From the NCBI RefSeq assembly GCF_000813325.1, contig NZ_BBQE01000009.1: a stretch of 64,000 bases of DNA; one strand, given 5' to 3'. The DNA is from Sulfurospirillum cavolei (GTDB lineage Bacteria > Campylobacterota > Campylobacteria > Campylobacterales > Sulfurospirillaceae). Positions 15,817 through 24,864 of this stretch are shown piece by piece. A model generated the notes under the pieces. It ran no database searches. It was given only the letters and a program-made list of their open reading frames with translations, and was not told where the DNA came from. Positions within the stretch are counted from its first letter, which is position 1, and each line of letters begins with the position of its first letter. The position numbers and the translations under genes are program-made.

Positions 15817-17142
15817 ATGAAATACCAAGAGTTGATTTTACTGAACGATTTTTTACGCAACTATCGTAAGATCTCGTCCATTCATCGTGTAGACGATAGC
15901 GTGCTTCGCATCGTTTTCGAATCGGGAGATCCTTTGTTTATCGACCTTTCTCGGAATGATTCGTACCTGTTTTACAAAAGCGATTTTAAACAATCCAAAC
16001 GCTATAGCGCGCCTTTTGACGTATTGTTGAACAAGCGTTTCGCCAATGCGACGATCGAGAAGATCGCGCTTGAAAAAAATAATCGGATTTTACGCTTACA
16101 TGTCAAAGCAAGTTCCAGCTACAAAGCCCTTTTAACGACCTTGCAGTTGGAGTTTACGGGACGCAATACCAACGCGATTTTGTTGGACGAAAACGAAGTC
16201 GTGCTGGAAGCGTTACGACACATCGACCCGAGCGTTTCGTTTCGAAGCGTTAAAGTGGGCGAAATTTTGGAGAAACTGCCGCCCAAAGAGATGAAAGAAA
16301 AGCCGTTTGTTTTGGAAGAGCCTTTTGAGGAGTATTTGAAACATGCGTATGACAAAAGGTTACATGTCAAGCTTTTTGAGCTTAAAAATCAAAAAATCGC
16401 GCACTTACGCAAGAAAATCGAAACCTTAGTCGCGGCGATCGCGGCATTGGAAAACGAAGAAGAGCTCTTAGCGCGAAGTACGCAGGCGCAAACGCAAGCG
16501 TCGATCGTCCTTGCCAATTTACATGCGGTCAAAGCGTATCAAGAAAAAGTACGTTTGTACGATTTTGAGGGTAACGAAGTCGACATTGAATTGCCCTTGG
16601 CGCATTCGCCTCAGCACGCCGCCAATCTTTTGTTTAAAAAATCGAAAAAATTGCGACAAAAAGCACTTTCGATCCATCGACAGCGTGAAAATCTCGAGGA
16701 GAAGAAGCTCTTTTTGGAACGTATGGTCAGTGTCGTCGATGCGGCGAGCGACGTGGAGGAAATCGGTATTTTGACGCCGAAAGTAACGAAAAGCAAACAA
16801 AAAGGGGACGATAAGAACTACGAGACGTTCTTTTTGGAAGGGTATCGCATTTTGCTCGGCAAAAACGAGAAAGGCAATATCGCGCTTTTGCAAGAGGCGA
16901 AAAAGAGCGATATTTGGTTACATGTCAAGGACGTTCCGTCCGCACATGTCATTATTTGTACCGAAAAACAGAGTGTTCCGGAGACGGTTTTGGTCTTTGC
17001 CGCGAAGGTGTGCGTTGATTTTAGCATGACGCAAAAGGGCGGTTATTTAGTCGATTATACCCCGCGCAAAAACGTCAAACCGTATGATGGAGCAAATGTT
17101 GCTTATGAAACGTATCAGACCTTAAAGATTTACAAAGCATAA
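15817..17142 (+). CDS. NFACT family protein (RqcH-like)
   Basis: A 441-residue NFACT protein: an N-terminal NFACT-N domain (1 to about 180), a long helical stretch rich in Lys/Glu/Leu (about 180-300) and a C-terminal NFACT-R domain ('FFLEGYRILLGKNEKGN...DIWLHVKDVPSAHVII'). Bacterial RqcH binds stalled large ribosomal subunits and adds alanine tails; the same family was earlier named fibronectin-binding protein. Compared with Gram-positive RqcH (about 570 residues) this one is shorter, mainly in the middle helices, as in other Campylobacterota. Four copies of ACATGT lie within the gene, three of them as TTACATGT. Confidence 0.88.
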   Translation: MKYQELILLNDFLRNYRKISSIHRVDDSVLRIVFESGDPLFIDLSRNDSYLFYKSDFKQSKRYSAPFDVLLNKRFANATIEKIALEKNNRILRLHVKASSSYKALLTTLQLEFTGRNTNAILLDENEVVLEALRHIDPSVSFRSVKVGEILEKLPPKEMKEKPFVLEEPFEEYLKHAYDKRLHVKLFELKNQKIAHLRKKIETLVAAIAALENEEELLARSTQAQTQASIVLANLHAVKAYQEKVRLYDFEGNEVDIELPLAHSPQHAANLLFKKSKKLRQKALSIHRQRENLEEKKLFLERMVSVVDAASDVEEIGILTPKVTKSKQKGDDKNYETFFLEGYRILLGKNEKGNIALLQEAKKSDIWLHVKDVPSAHVIICTEKQSVPETVLVFAAKVCVDFSMTQKGGYLVDYTPRKNVKPYDGANVAYETYQTLKIYKA

Positions 17143-17248
17143 ATTCCGGCTCGCAAGAGTCGTATCGGGGAAAAAGAGCAATTCACGTGCCGTAGCGGCT
17201 GAAACGGGGGCGTTTTAAAATGCCCGTTACACGCATTGGGAGGCGAAC

Positions 17249-17569
17249 ATGGCGGTAGGTCCCATCGGTAGTCTGATTTACGCAAATCAGATGATGCATA
17301 TTCAAGCCTCGAAAGAGGCGGATTATAATAGCAGTGCGCAGATGCAGCAAACCTTGGCGGCGGCGATGCAAAACGAAAAAGAAGAGGTCGTTCAAGAAGT
17401 GCGCCCTGCCGAAGAGAGTTACAAGATCGATCCTGAAAACGAGCATGAGCGTCAAAAGAGCGACGAAGAGCAAGAAGAGCAGGCGCAACACCGCGAAGAA
17501 CATGCCAAAGAGTCCAAAGAGGAAGAAGAGGTGCCGTTGCATCAAGGCCTTTTGGATGTCAAAGCTTAA
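17249..17569 (+). CDS. conserved hypothetical charged protein
   Basis: A 106-residue protein with an Ala/Met/Gln-rich first half ('GSLIYANQMMHIQAS', residues 7-21) and a very acidic, Glu/Lys-rich second half predicted to be a single helix or disordered. No signal peptide or known domain. A GGGAGG site precedes the ATG. Its opening resembles small proteins next to cdsA in other Campylobacterota, which is a memory-based impression. Upstream, GGGCGTTTT/AAAATGCCC forms an imperfect hairpin at about 17205-17222. Function unknown. Confidence 0.65.
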   Translation: MAVGPIGSLIYANQMMHIQASKEADYNSSAQMQQTLAAAMQNEKEEVVQEVRPAEESYKIDPENEHERQKSDEEQEEQAQHREEHAKESKEEEEVPLHQGLLDVKA

Positions 17570-17624
17570 CTTCACGTCCGCTTTGCTATGATTCGTGAAC
17601 ATAAAATCGACATAAAGAGTACTT

Positions 17625-18389
17625 ATGAACTTTAAAACGTTGTACGAAAGCAATAAAGAGCGCGTCGTCACGGGATTTGGCCTCTTGGCACTCGCCGCCG
17701 TGATCGCTTTTGTCAATAGTACGCTATTGACGTGGGCCATTTTGGGTGTGATGTATCTGTTCGCGTTTCATGAAGCGATGGCACTTTTTAACGTGAAAGA
17801 CGTCAAGCTTTACGTTTATGCCGTCGTATTGTGGCTTGCGGCGTTTTTCTACCCGAACCCCGACGATTTGGTGTACCTCTCTCTCATGCTTTATCTAGCG
17901 GTAATGGCGTACCGTAAAGAGGTCGATTATAAACTCCTCGCACCGTTTTTTTACCCTTCGATTTCGATGTTGTTTTTGTATACGCTCTACCATGATTTCG
18001 GCATGAGTGTTTTAATTTGGTTGGTGATCATTGTGGCGTTAACGGATACGGGAGCGTATTTTGTCGGTAAAAGTATCGGTAAGACGCCTTTTAGTGCGAC
18101 TTCTCCGAACAAAACATGGGAAGGCTTTTTCGGCGGCGTAGGCATCGCAACCGTCGCCGGAGCGTTGTACGGCACGCTTTTCGTACCCTTATGGCTCTCG
18201 TTGGCGATTGCGTTACTCAGCTCGGTTGCGTCGATCTTCGGCGATCTTTTCGAGAGTTACCTTAAGCGTGAAGCGGGCGTGAAAGACAGCGGCACGTTGT
18301 TTCCCGGACACGGCGGAATGCTAGACCGCTTGGACGGTTACCTTTTCGGCGGCGTCGTGATGGTGATTTTACTTCGAGGACTCGCATAG
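17625..18389 (+). CDS. cdsA: phosphatidate cytidylyltransferase
   Basis: A 254-residue membrane enzyme with about seven hydrophobic helices that makes CDP-diacylglycerol from phosphatidate and CTP, the precursor of all major phospholipids. The family signature is at the C-terminus: 'DSGTLFPGHGGMLDRLDG', with the two catalytic Asp residues, preceded by 'DTGAYFVGKSIGKTPF' and 'SPNKTWEG'. Its stop codon is followed directly by the dxr start, as in other Campylobacterota. Confidence 0.95.
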   Translation: MNFKTLYESNKERVVTGFGLLALAAVIAFVNSTLLTWAILGVMYLFAFHEAMALFNVKDVKLYVYAVVLWLAAFFYPNPDDLVYLSLMLYLAVMAYRKEVDYKLLAPFFYPSISMLFLYTLYHDFGMSVLIWLVIIVALTDTGAYFVGKSIGKTPFSATSPNKTWEGFFGGVGIATVAGALYGTLFVPLWLSLAIALLSSVASIFGDLFESYLKREAGVKDSGTLFPGHGGMLDRLDGYLFGGVVMVILLRGLA

Positions 18390-19457
18390 ATGGTCATACT
18401 AGGCTCTACCGGCTCTATCGGCGTCAATGCGCTGATCATTGCGGAGCGTTTTAACGTTTACGTCGAAGCGTTGGTTGCCGGAAAAAATATCGCGCTTTTG
18501 AACGAACAAATCGAAAAATTTCATCCCGAATACGTTGCCATCAGCGATCCTAACGATCGCCCTTTCGTAAAACACGCGCACGTGTTTGTCGGCAAAGAGG
18601 GGATTTTGGAGCTCTTGGGCAAATGCAAAAGCCACATCGTTTTGAACGCGTTGGTCGGTTTTGTCGGTTTGGCTCCGAGTATCGAAGCGTTGCGTTTGGG
18701 TAAGCAACTCGCCCTTGCCAATAAAGAATCCTTGGTCGTAGCGGGGCACCTTTTGGATACCGCGCGTATTACGCCGATCGATAGCGAGCACTTCGGTTTA
18801 TGGTATTTGCAGGGCAAACGTCCCGTAACGCGGATGATGATTACCGCAAGCGGCGGTGCGTTTCGCGATACGCCGTTGGAAGCTTTGCCTCACATGTCGT
18901 TTCAAGACGCGCTCAAACACCCCAATTGGAGTATGGGTGCGAAAATTACGATCGATAGTGCTAGCATGACCAATAAACTCTTCGAACTGTTAGAAGCCCG
19001 TTGGCTTTTCGGATGCGAGCAACTTGACGCAATGATCGAACCTAGCTCGCTGATTCATGCTTTCGTGAGTTTTAAAGACGGCAGTACGACCGCACACTTG
19101 GCGCAAGCGGACATGAAACTTCCTATCGCGTTTGCGATGTTGGGCGAAATCAAAGAAGAGATACTCCCTCCGCTTGATTTGAGTACGCTTCAGGGCTTTT
19201 CGTTCCAAGCGATCGATCCGAGGCGTTATCCGATCTGGGAAATTAAAGAGGAAATTTTAGCCAATCCCACACGAGGCGTCGTGATTAACGCCGCCAACGA
19301 AGTGGGCGTTACGAAATTTTATAACCGCGAAATTAACATCGTCGAGTTAGCGGAATTGAGTAAAAAAGCCTTTTTCCGTTTTAAAGAGGTTTCTCCGAGC
19401 AATTTACAAGAAGTTTTTGAAATCGATCGGGAAGTACGGGCTTTTTGTTTACGCTAA
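18390..19457 (+). CDS. dxr: 1-deoxy-D-xylulose 5-phosphate reductoisomerase
   Basis: A 355-residue NADPH-dependent enzyme (IspC) of the MEP isoprenoid pathway. The nucleotide loop GSTGSIG is at residues 4-10; 'LANKESLVVAG' and 'ASGGAFRD' form the substrate site, and 'HPNWSMGAKITIDSASMTNK' carries the metal and phosphate contacts. The N-terminus is a few residues shorter than in E. coli, normal for this group. Directly fused in reading order to cdsA (no gap), so translation is probably coupled. Confidence 0.95.
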   Translation: MVILGSTGSIGVNALIIAERFNVYVEALVAGKNIALLNEQIEKFHPEYVAISDPNDRPFVKHAHVFVGKEGILELLGKCKSHIVLNALVGFVGLAPSIEALRLGKQLALANKESLVVAGHLLDTARITPIDSEHFGLWYLQGKRPVTRMMITASGGAFRDTPLEALPHMSFQDALKHPNWSMGAKITIDSASMTNKLFELLEARWLFGCEQLDAMIEPSSLIHAFVSFKDGSTTAHLAQADMKLPIAFAMLGEIKEEILPPLDLSTLQGFSFQAIDPRRYPIWEIKEEILANPTRGVVINAANEVGVTKFYNREINIVELAELSKKAFFRFKEVSPSNLQEVFEIDREVRAFCLR

Positions 19458-19502
19458 ATTTCAAAAATCGTGTGTGAAAAAATCTATCGCAAAGAGGTGT
19501 GA

Positions 19503-20756
19503 ATGCTAAGTCGTACCGACTATAACTTTCGGCTTAAAGACAGTATTATCGGGCTTCAGTTCTTATTTGTTGCCTTTGGGGCATTGGTGTTGGTGCCGAT
19601 TCTCACGGGGCTTGATCCTAACGTGGCATTGTTTACCGCGGGGCTTGGAACACTTTTGTTTCAATTGACGACGCGCGAGCAAATCCCTCCGATCTTTCTT
19701 GCTTCGTCTTTCTCGTTTATCGCTCCGATTATTTACGGACTCAAAACGTGGGGCTTGCCCGGAACGTTATGCGGTCTTGCGGCGGCAGGATTTTTCTATC
19801 TTTTTCTAAGCATTCTCGTTCGCTTAAAAGGAACGGAATTTTTACATAAAATTTTTCCGGCGGTCGTCGTAGGCCCCGTTATTATGACGATCGGCTTAAT
19901 TCTCTCTCCGGTGGCGGTCAATATGGCGATGGGAAAAACGGGAGACGGAGCTATCGTCCTCGTGCCGCTCCATCAAGCGATGGCGGTTTCTTCTGCGGCA
20001 TTGTTGGTGACGTTGCTGGTGGCGCTTTTGGGCAAAGGCGTACTTCGGTTATTGCCTATTTTATGCGGTATCGTCGCGGGGTATAGCATTTCTTTGTTTT
20101 TAGGTATTGTCAATTTTGACGCGGTCGCGAAGGCTGCGTGGTTTGCGATTCCCCATTTCGTATTTCCCGAATGGAACGCGGAAGCGATCATCTATATTTT
20201 ACCGATAGCCATCGCTCCGGCGGTCGAGCATGTCGGCGGTATTTTGACGATCAGCAACGTGACGAAGACGGATTATTTGAAAAAGCCGGGTTTAAAAACG
20301 ACGCTTTTGGGCGATGCGATCGCCACAAGCGCGGCTTCATTGCTCGGAGGACCGCCGAATACGACCTATTCGGAAGTGACGGGAGCCGTGACCATCACGA
20401 AAGCGTTTAATCCCGCGATTATGACGTGGGCGGCGATTTTTGCGATTATCTTGGCGTTTGTCGGAAAACTCGGCGGACTTTTGGCGACGATCCCCGTTCC
20501 CGTTATGGGCGGCATTTTACTGTTGCTTTTCGGCATTATCGCTTCTATCGGTATCGGAACGATGGTACGCGAGAAAGTCGATATGAATAATCCGCGCAAT
20601 ATGATTATCGTCTCGATGATCTTAGTCCTTGCCATCGGCGGCATGGTCGTCGATATGGGCGGTGTCGCGTTTAGCGGTATCGGTTTAGGTGCGATCGCGG
20701 GCATCGTACTCAACTTGGTTTTGCCGCAAGGGCATTATACGAACGAACACGAATAA
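19503..20756 (+). CDS. uracil-xanthine permease family transporter (NCS2)
   Basis: A 417-residue membrane protein with about 13-14 hydrophobic stretches. The NCS2 motif region reads 'AIAPAVEHVGGILTISNVT' and 'GGPPNTTYSEVTGAVTITKAF', where Glu and Gly residues line the nucleobase site in UraA. Uracil is the most likely substrate given the UraA-like length and 'TTYSE' motif; xanthine/urate transport is less likely. 15 bases separate it from the next transporter gene. Start chosen at ATG 19503 after AAAGAGG. Confidence 0.88.
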   Translation: MLSRTDYNFRLKDSIIGLQFLFVAFGALVLVPILTGLDPNVALFTAGLGTLLFQLTTREQIPPIFLASSFSFIAPIIYGLKTWGLPGTLCGLAAAGFFYLFLSILVRLKGTEFLHKIFPAVVVGPVIMTIGLILSPVAVNMAMGKTGDGAIVLVPLHQAMAVSSAALLVTLLVALLGKGVLRLLPILCGIVAGYSISLFLGIVNFDAVAKAAWFAIPHFVFPEWNAEAIIYILPIAIAPAVEHVGGILTISNVTKTDYLKKPGLKTTLLGDAIATSAASLLGGPPNTTYSEVTGAVTITKAFNPAIMTWAAIFAIILAFVGKLGGLLATIPVPVMGGILLLLFGIIASIGIGTMVREKVDMNNPRNMIIVSMILVLAIGGMVVDMGGVAFSGIGLGAIAGIVLNLVLPQGHYTNEHE

Positions 20757-20771
20757 ATTAAAGGAAGAGGA

Positions 20772-22103
20772 ATGGAGTTGATTGAAAAAATCGTATCGAC
20801 GCTCTCAGGTATCGTCTGGGGCGCTCCGATGCTGGTCTTGCTCGTCGGAACGGGCATTTATTTGACGGTAATTTTAAAAGGCATGCAGTTTTGGGCATTA
20901 CCGCATGCGATGAAGCTGATTTTTCATAAAGAAGAAGACGGTGCGGGCGAAATTAGCCATTTTGCGGCGTTAATGACGGCACTTGCCGCCACGGTCGGTA
21001 TCGGAAATATCGTGGGTGTTGCGACTGCGATTACGCTTGGCGGTCCGGGTGCCGTATTTTGGATGTGGATGACGGGATTGGTCGGAATGGCGACCAAATA
21101 TTCCGAAGCGGTTTTAGCGGTCAAATACCGTCAACATAGCCACCACCACGGCTTTAAGGGCGGACCGATGTATTATTTGACGTACGGTCTTAACATGCCC
21201 AAACTCGGTCTTGCGTTTGCGCTTTTTACGGCATTGGCGGCATTCGGTATCGGAAATATGACGCAAGCCAATGCGGTTGCGACGATTTTGGAAACGCAAA
21301 TGAGCGTTCCGACATGGGTGACGGGCGTCGTACTTTTAACGTTGACGGCGGTCGTTATTTTGGGCGGTATCAAATCCATCGGACGTTTTACGTCGTTTCT
21401 CGTTCCGTTTATGATTTTGGTGTACGTTGCGGTTTCGTTGGTGATTTTATGTATGAACCTCGATAAATTACCGCATGCGTTGAGTTTGATTTTTTACCAC
21501 GCATTCAATCCGATAGCCGCAGGCGGCGGATTTGTGGGTGCGACGATGGCGGCGGCGATTCGTTACGGCGTAGCGCGCGGTGTTTTTTCGAACGAATCGG
21601 GTTTAGGTTCTGCTCCGATTGCGGCGGCGGCGGCAAAAACGAACGATCCGGTACGTCAAGCACTCGTGAGTATGACGCAAACGTTTATCGATACGCTGGT
21701 CGTCTGCTCTATGACGGCTTTGATTATTTTAATTTCTCCGTTTTGGCAAGAAGGCGTGAGCCCTGGGCTCTTGACGATGAAGAGCTTTGAGCTTTACTTA
21801 GGATCGTTCGGTACGATCGTCGTGGTCGTCTCGACGGTGTTGTTTGCGTATTCGACGATTTTGGGATGGAGTTATTACGGCGAAAAGGCGTTTGAGTACC
21901 TTTTGGGCGAACGCTTTATTCGTTTGTACCGCGTTTTATTTATCGCGGGCGTTATGGTCGGTTCGATGATGAAGCTGGAGTTCGTGTGGAACTTCTCGGA
22001 TTTAATGAACGGTATGATGGCGATTCCCAATTTGATTGCGCTTTTATTGCTCTCCAAAGTGATTGCAAGCGAAAGCAAACGCTATTTTGAGAGTCTAAAG
22101 TAG
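20772..22103 (+). CDS. sodium:alanine symporter family transporter (AGCS)
   Basis: A 443-residue membrane protein with about 11 helices. The AGCS signatures are clear: 'GEISHFAALMTALAATVGIGNIVGVATAITLGG', 'KGGPMYYL', 'GVFSNESGLGSAPIAAAAAKT' and 'FWNFSDLMNGMMAIPN'. Members import alanine or glycine with sodium. It probably belongs to one transcript with the upstream permease and the downstream phosphoesterase (6 bases away). Confidence 0.9.
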   Translation: MELIEKIVSTLSGIVWGAPMLVLLVGTGIYLTVILKGMQFWALPHAMKLIFHKEEDGAGEISHFAALMTALAATVGIGNIVGVATAITLGGPGAVFWMWMTGLVGMATKYSEAVLAVKYRQHSHHHGFKGGPMYYLTYGLNMPKLGLAFALFTALAAFGIGNMTQANAVATILETQMSVPTWVTGVVLLTLTAVVILGGIKSIGRFTSFLVPFMILVYVAVSLVILCMNLDKLPHALSLIFYHAFNPIAAGGGFVGATMAAAIRYGVARGVFSNESGLGSAPIAAAAAKTNDPVRQALVSMTQTFIDTLVVCSMTALIILISPFWQEGVSPGLLTMKSFELYLGSFGTIVVVVSTVLFAYSTILGWSYYGEKAFEYLLGERFIRLYRVLFIAGVMVGSMMKLEFVWNFSDLMNGMMAIPNLIALLLLSKVIASESKRYFESLK

Positions 22104-22109
22104 GGAACG

Positions 22110-23231
22110 ATGTTTCGCCTCTCCTTTGCCTTGGCCGCCGTTGCGGTTTTAACGTTGATCAACGTCTATACGTATCGGAGGTTTTTACGACGTTTGGAGC
22201 TTTTCGCGCGCTTGGGCAAAGGTATGATGTGGGGGACGATCGTGGTAACGCTTTGCGAAATTCTCTATTTCGCGGTGTTGCGCCTCGATACCCTCAATCC
22301 GCTTCTTTTCGGTCTTTTTTCTTCGCTCGTCGGCATTTCGTTTATGCTCTTTTGCGTGGCGATCGTGTACGATTTGATGCAGGTTCCCTATGCCAAAATT
22401 CCGCACGATTATTCCAGACGTCTTTTCCTCAAAACGGTGCTCGACGTAACGATGTTGCTTTTGGCGTTTTCGTATATGTTCAAAGGTTTTATCAACGGCT
22501 TTAAGGCACCCGTTTTGAACGAGAAAGAGGTTTTTATCGACGGATTGGGCGAGCCATTGAGTATCGTACAGTTAAGCGACGTGCATTTGGGCAAAAGCTT
22601 GGGCAAAGCGTTTTTGGACGATTTGGTCTTACGTATCAATTCGTTGGATGCGGATATCGTCGTCATTACGGGCGATTTGGTCGATATGCCCGTCTCCAAA
22701 ATCGGCGATCAACTGGAGAGTTTACGCACGCTAAAGAGCCGTTTCGGGGTCTATTTCGTTCCGGGCAATCATGAGTATTTTTACGGGGTGCATACGATTA
22801 TGGAGCGTTTGGAGGCTTTGGGCGTCGCGGTACTGAAAAACCGATCGGTTCTCATTGATGGGCGTATCAATCTGGTGGGCGTCACCGATATGATGGGAAA
22901 ACGTTTTGATTTTTTACCGCCCGATTTGCCGCAAGCCTTCTTACATGTCAGAAACGATTTGCCGACGGTTTTACTCTCGCATCAGCCTAAAATCGTTCAA
23001 GACCTTACCGACGAAAAGATCGACTTGATCATCAGCGGGCATACGCACGGCGGGCAGATTTTCCCGTTTGGGCTTTTGGTACTTTTAGATCAACCCTACT
23101 TAAGCGGTTTGTACCGCCATTCCGCCCGTATGCAGGTTTTCGTGAGTAACGGAGCGGGGTATTGGGGTCCGCCGGTACGCGTGATGGCACCGAGCGAGAT
23201 CGTCACATTAAGGTTAAAGGCAAAGGTATGA
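22110..23231 (+). CDS. membrane-anchored metallophosphoesterase (YaeI-like)
   Basis: A 373-residue protein with four hydrophobic helices in the first 130 residues, then a calcineurin-like phosphoesterase domain. Metal-binding motifs are complete: 'LSDVHLGKS' (Asp, His), 'ITGDLVDM' (Asp), 'VPGNHEYFYG' (Asn, His), 'LLSHQPK' and 'SGHTHGGQIFPFG' (two His). YaeI-type enzymes act on lipid-linked pyrophosphates at the membrane; the substrate here is not known. Its stop codon overlaps the ATG of the lipoprotein gene. Confidence 0.9.
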   Translation: MFRLSFALAAVAVLTLINVYTYRRFLRRLELFARLGKGMMWGTIVVTLCEILYFAVLRLDTLNPLLFGLFSSLVGISFMLFCVAIVYDLMQVPYAKIPHDYSRRLFLKTVLDVTMLLLAFSYMFKGFINGFKAPVLNEKEVFIDGLGEPLSIVQLSDVHLGKSLGKAFLDDLVLRINSLDADIVVITGDLVDMPVSKIGDQLESLRTLKSRFGVYFVPGNHEYFYGVHTIMERLEALGVAVLKNRSVLIDGRINLVGVTDMMGKRFDFLPPDLPQAFLHVRNDLPTVLLSHQPKIVQDLTDEKIDLIISGHTHGGQIFPFGLLVLLDQPYLSGLYRHSARMQVFVSNGAGYWGPPVRVMAPSEIVTLRLKAKV

Positions 23232-23767
23232 GATTTTTTTGGATCATCGCTTGCGCGGTTTTCTTTGCCGGATGCAGCGCGAAAGTCGAGGGCTTACATG
23301 TAGAGCCGCAAAACGTGGCGCAATTAACGTCTGATTTACAAGCGTTGGGCGATAACGTGGAGTATAGCGAAGCGCGCTTGTTTGCCTATGAAGCGTTGTC
23401 GTACCCGCAAACTTTGGCGGAGCGTTACGGCTTAGTCTATCCTCCTACACTTCACAATCTTTTAATCAATACGGGACTGAAAGAGCGTGGACTTTGCTAT
23501 CAATGGAGCGAAGATATGATGGCGCATCTGAAAGGCTTGCACCTTCAAAGTTTCGATTTACGTTGGGGTGTTGCGAATAAAGGCGAGTTAAACGAACATA
23601 ATTCGGTGGTTGTCGTAGCCAAAGGCGGCGCATTTCAAACGGGTATTTTAATCGACCCTTGGCGACATTCGGGCGTATTGTATTGGGCGAAAGTCTCGGA
23701 CGATCCGGAATACCGATGGGTTGAAAATCTCTCTCGTAGCAAATATTTCGGTACGGTTACGCAGTAA
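23228..23767 (+). CDS. lipoprotein with a possible Cys-His-Asp catalytic triad
   Basis: A 179-residue lipoprotein with lipobox FAGC at residues 13-16. I do not recognise a named family. Cys90 ('GLCYQWSED'), His124 ('NEHNSVVVV') and Asp143 ('LIDPWRHSG') are arranged in the order and spacing of papain/transglutaminase-like folds, so a thiol peptidase or amidase is possible. The start at 23228 overlaps the phosphoesterase stop (ATGA), well inside a longer reading frame with no signal. The two genes are thus translationally coupled. Its 3' end overlaps the convergent methyltransferase by 11 bases. Confidence 0.78.
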   Translation: MRFFWIIACAVFFAGCSAKVEGLHVEPQNVAQLTSDLQALGDNVEYSEARLFAYEALSYPQTLAERYGLVYPPTLHNLLINTGLKERGLCYQWSEDMMAHLKGLHLQSFDLRWGVANKGELNEHNSVVVVAKGGAFQTGILIDPWRHSGVLYWAKVSDDPEYRWVENLSRSKYFGTVTQ

Positions 23768-24368
23768 GGTTTTTTTTCAGAATAATACGAATCACGCTGG
23801 CACGTCCGACATGTTGCGTGCCTTCGTTGAGCATCACGATCTCTTGAGAGAGCTTGAGCACTTTGCACGCTAGGCGTTTAATCCAAGCGATAATCGCGTT
23901 AATATCGTAAAGCAACAGTGCGTTTTTCGGCCCCCCGCTGTTGAAGTGAATTTGACTTTCGCTGAAAAGTTCGGCAATAAAAATCCCCTCCGGAGCCAAT
24001 GCGGCAACGGCTTTTTCAAAAAGCATCCTTTGCTCGTTTTTTGCCAAATCCAAATAGGTGCAAACAACCGCGTCGTAGATGGGTTCGGGCTGCCAATATT
24101 CTAAAAGGGTATGACGTGTTTTGATTGCGACATAGTGCTCTTTGGCACGCTTTCGCAGTTTGGCGAGCGCCACGTCGGAAGCGTCGAGAGCTTCGACGTT
24201 TAAGCCCAAATCGGCAAGGTAGATTGCATTGCGACCTTCGCCTTCGCCTAAGCAGATGCACCGTTTTGCGTGCACTAAGAGATCGACATGTTCTTTGATA
24301 AAAGCGTTGGGCGTTTCGCCGTAGATCATTTGGGCCGTTTGAAATTTTTCATTCCAAAATGCTTGCAT
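23757..24368 (-). CDS. SAM-dependent methyltransferase (TehB-like)
   Basis: A 203-residue class I methyltransferase: 'CICLGEGEGRNAIYLADLG' (about 38-56) is motif I, 'VEALDASDVAL' motif II with the acidic residue that holds SAM, and 'YDAVVCTYLDL' motif IV. The opening 'FWNEKFQTAQMIYGETPN' is typical of the tellurite-resistance TehB/thiopurine methyltransferase-like group. Substrate unknown. A minus-strand TACAAT lies about 30 bases upstream of the start. Confidence 0.88.
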   Translation of the reverse strand: MQAFWNEKFQTAQMIYGETPNAFIKEHVDLLVHAKRCICLGEGEGRNAIYLADLGLNVEALDASDVALAKLRKRAKEHYVAIKTRHTLLEYWQPEPIYDAVVCTYLDLAKNEQRMLFEKAVAALAPEGIFIAELFSESQIHFNSGGPKNALLLYDINAIIAWIKRLACKVLKLSQEIVMLNEGTQHVGRASVIRIILKKNLTA

Positions 24369-24473
24369 CGACTTCCTTTTGTGACGTTAAAATTATTGTA
24401 ACACAATTTAAATCAATGCAATCCTTTTTGAAGTACGTTATACTAAACTTCTCACAAAATGAGTTTTACAAGC

Positions 24474-24843
24474 AAAAAAGCACCGAAGGTGCGCGGGCAC
24501 TCTGCCGAAGAGAACTCAGCGTTAGCGTAGCGTTTAGAGCTTAGCTCTAAAGGCGTGACAAAGATAAAAAAGCACCGAAGGGTGCGCGGGCACTCCGCCG
24601 AGGAGAACTCAGCGTTAGCGTAGCGTTTAGAGCTTAGCTCTAAAGGCGTGTTAAAGATAAAAAAGCACCGAAGGTGCGCGGGCACTCTGTGTGAGAGAAC
24701 TCAGCGTTAGCGTAGCGTTTAGAGCTTAGCTCTAAAGGCGTGTTAAAGATAAAAAAGCACCGAAGGGTGCGCGGGCACTCCGTCTTGGAGAACCCAGTGT
24801 TAACGTAGCTGTTAGTGCTTGGCTTTAAAAGCGTGTTAAAGAT
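24474..24843. repeat. four tandem 92-93 bp repeats with two hairpins each
   Basis: Four units start at 24474, 24566, 24659 and 24751. The first three are almost identical; the fourth has drifted in its second half. Every unit begins with AAAAAAG, then the hairpin GCACC-GAA-GGTGC (a one-base bulge in units 2 and 4); in units 1-3 a second hairpin TTTAGAGC-TTA-GCTCTAAA follows (24533-24551 in the first). A short CGTTAGCGTAGCG segment lies between. The array fills the gap before the FmdE-like gene and ends 9 bases before its AAGGAG ribosome site. No protein start suits the plus strand; minus-strand reading frames through it are repeats of the same peptide and look accidental. Confidence 0.9.
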
Positions 24844-24864
24844 CAAAACAACGAAGGAGTCACC

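Noticed and set aside
15636..16893. Several minus-strand frames opposite the glycerate kinase and RqcH-like genes
   Set aside because: All overlap confidently identified genes on the plus strand and show no domain features.
24474..24843. CRISPR array
   Set aside because: Units are directly adjacent and nearly identical through their whole length, so there are no unique spacers, and no cas genes are nearby.
24452..24846. Two minus-strand frames through the tandem repeats encoding a repeated Leu/Phe/Arg-rich peptide
   Set aside because: The frames exist only because repeat units near 93 bases preserve phase; they have no ribosome site, and the frame changes between units.
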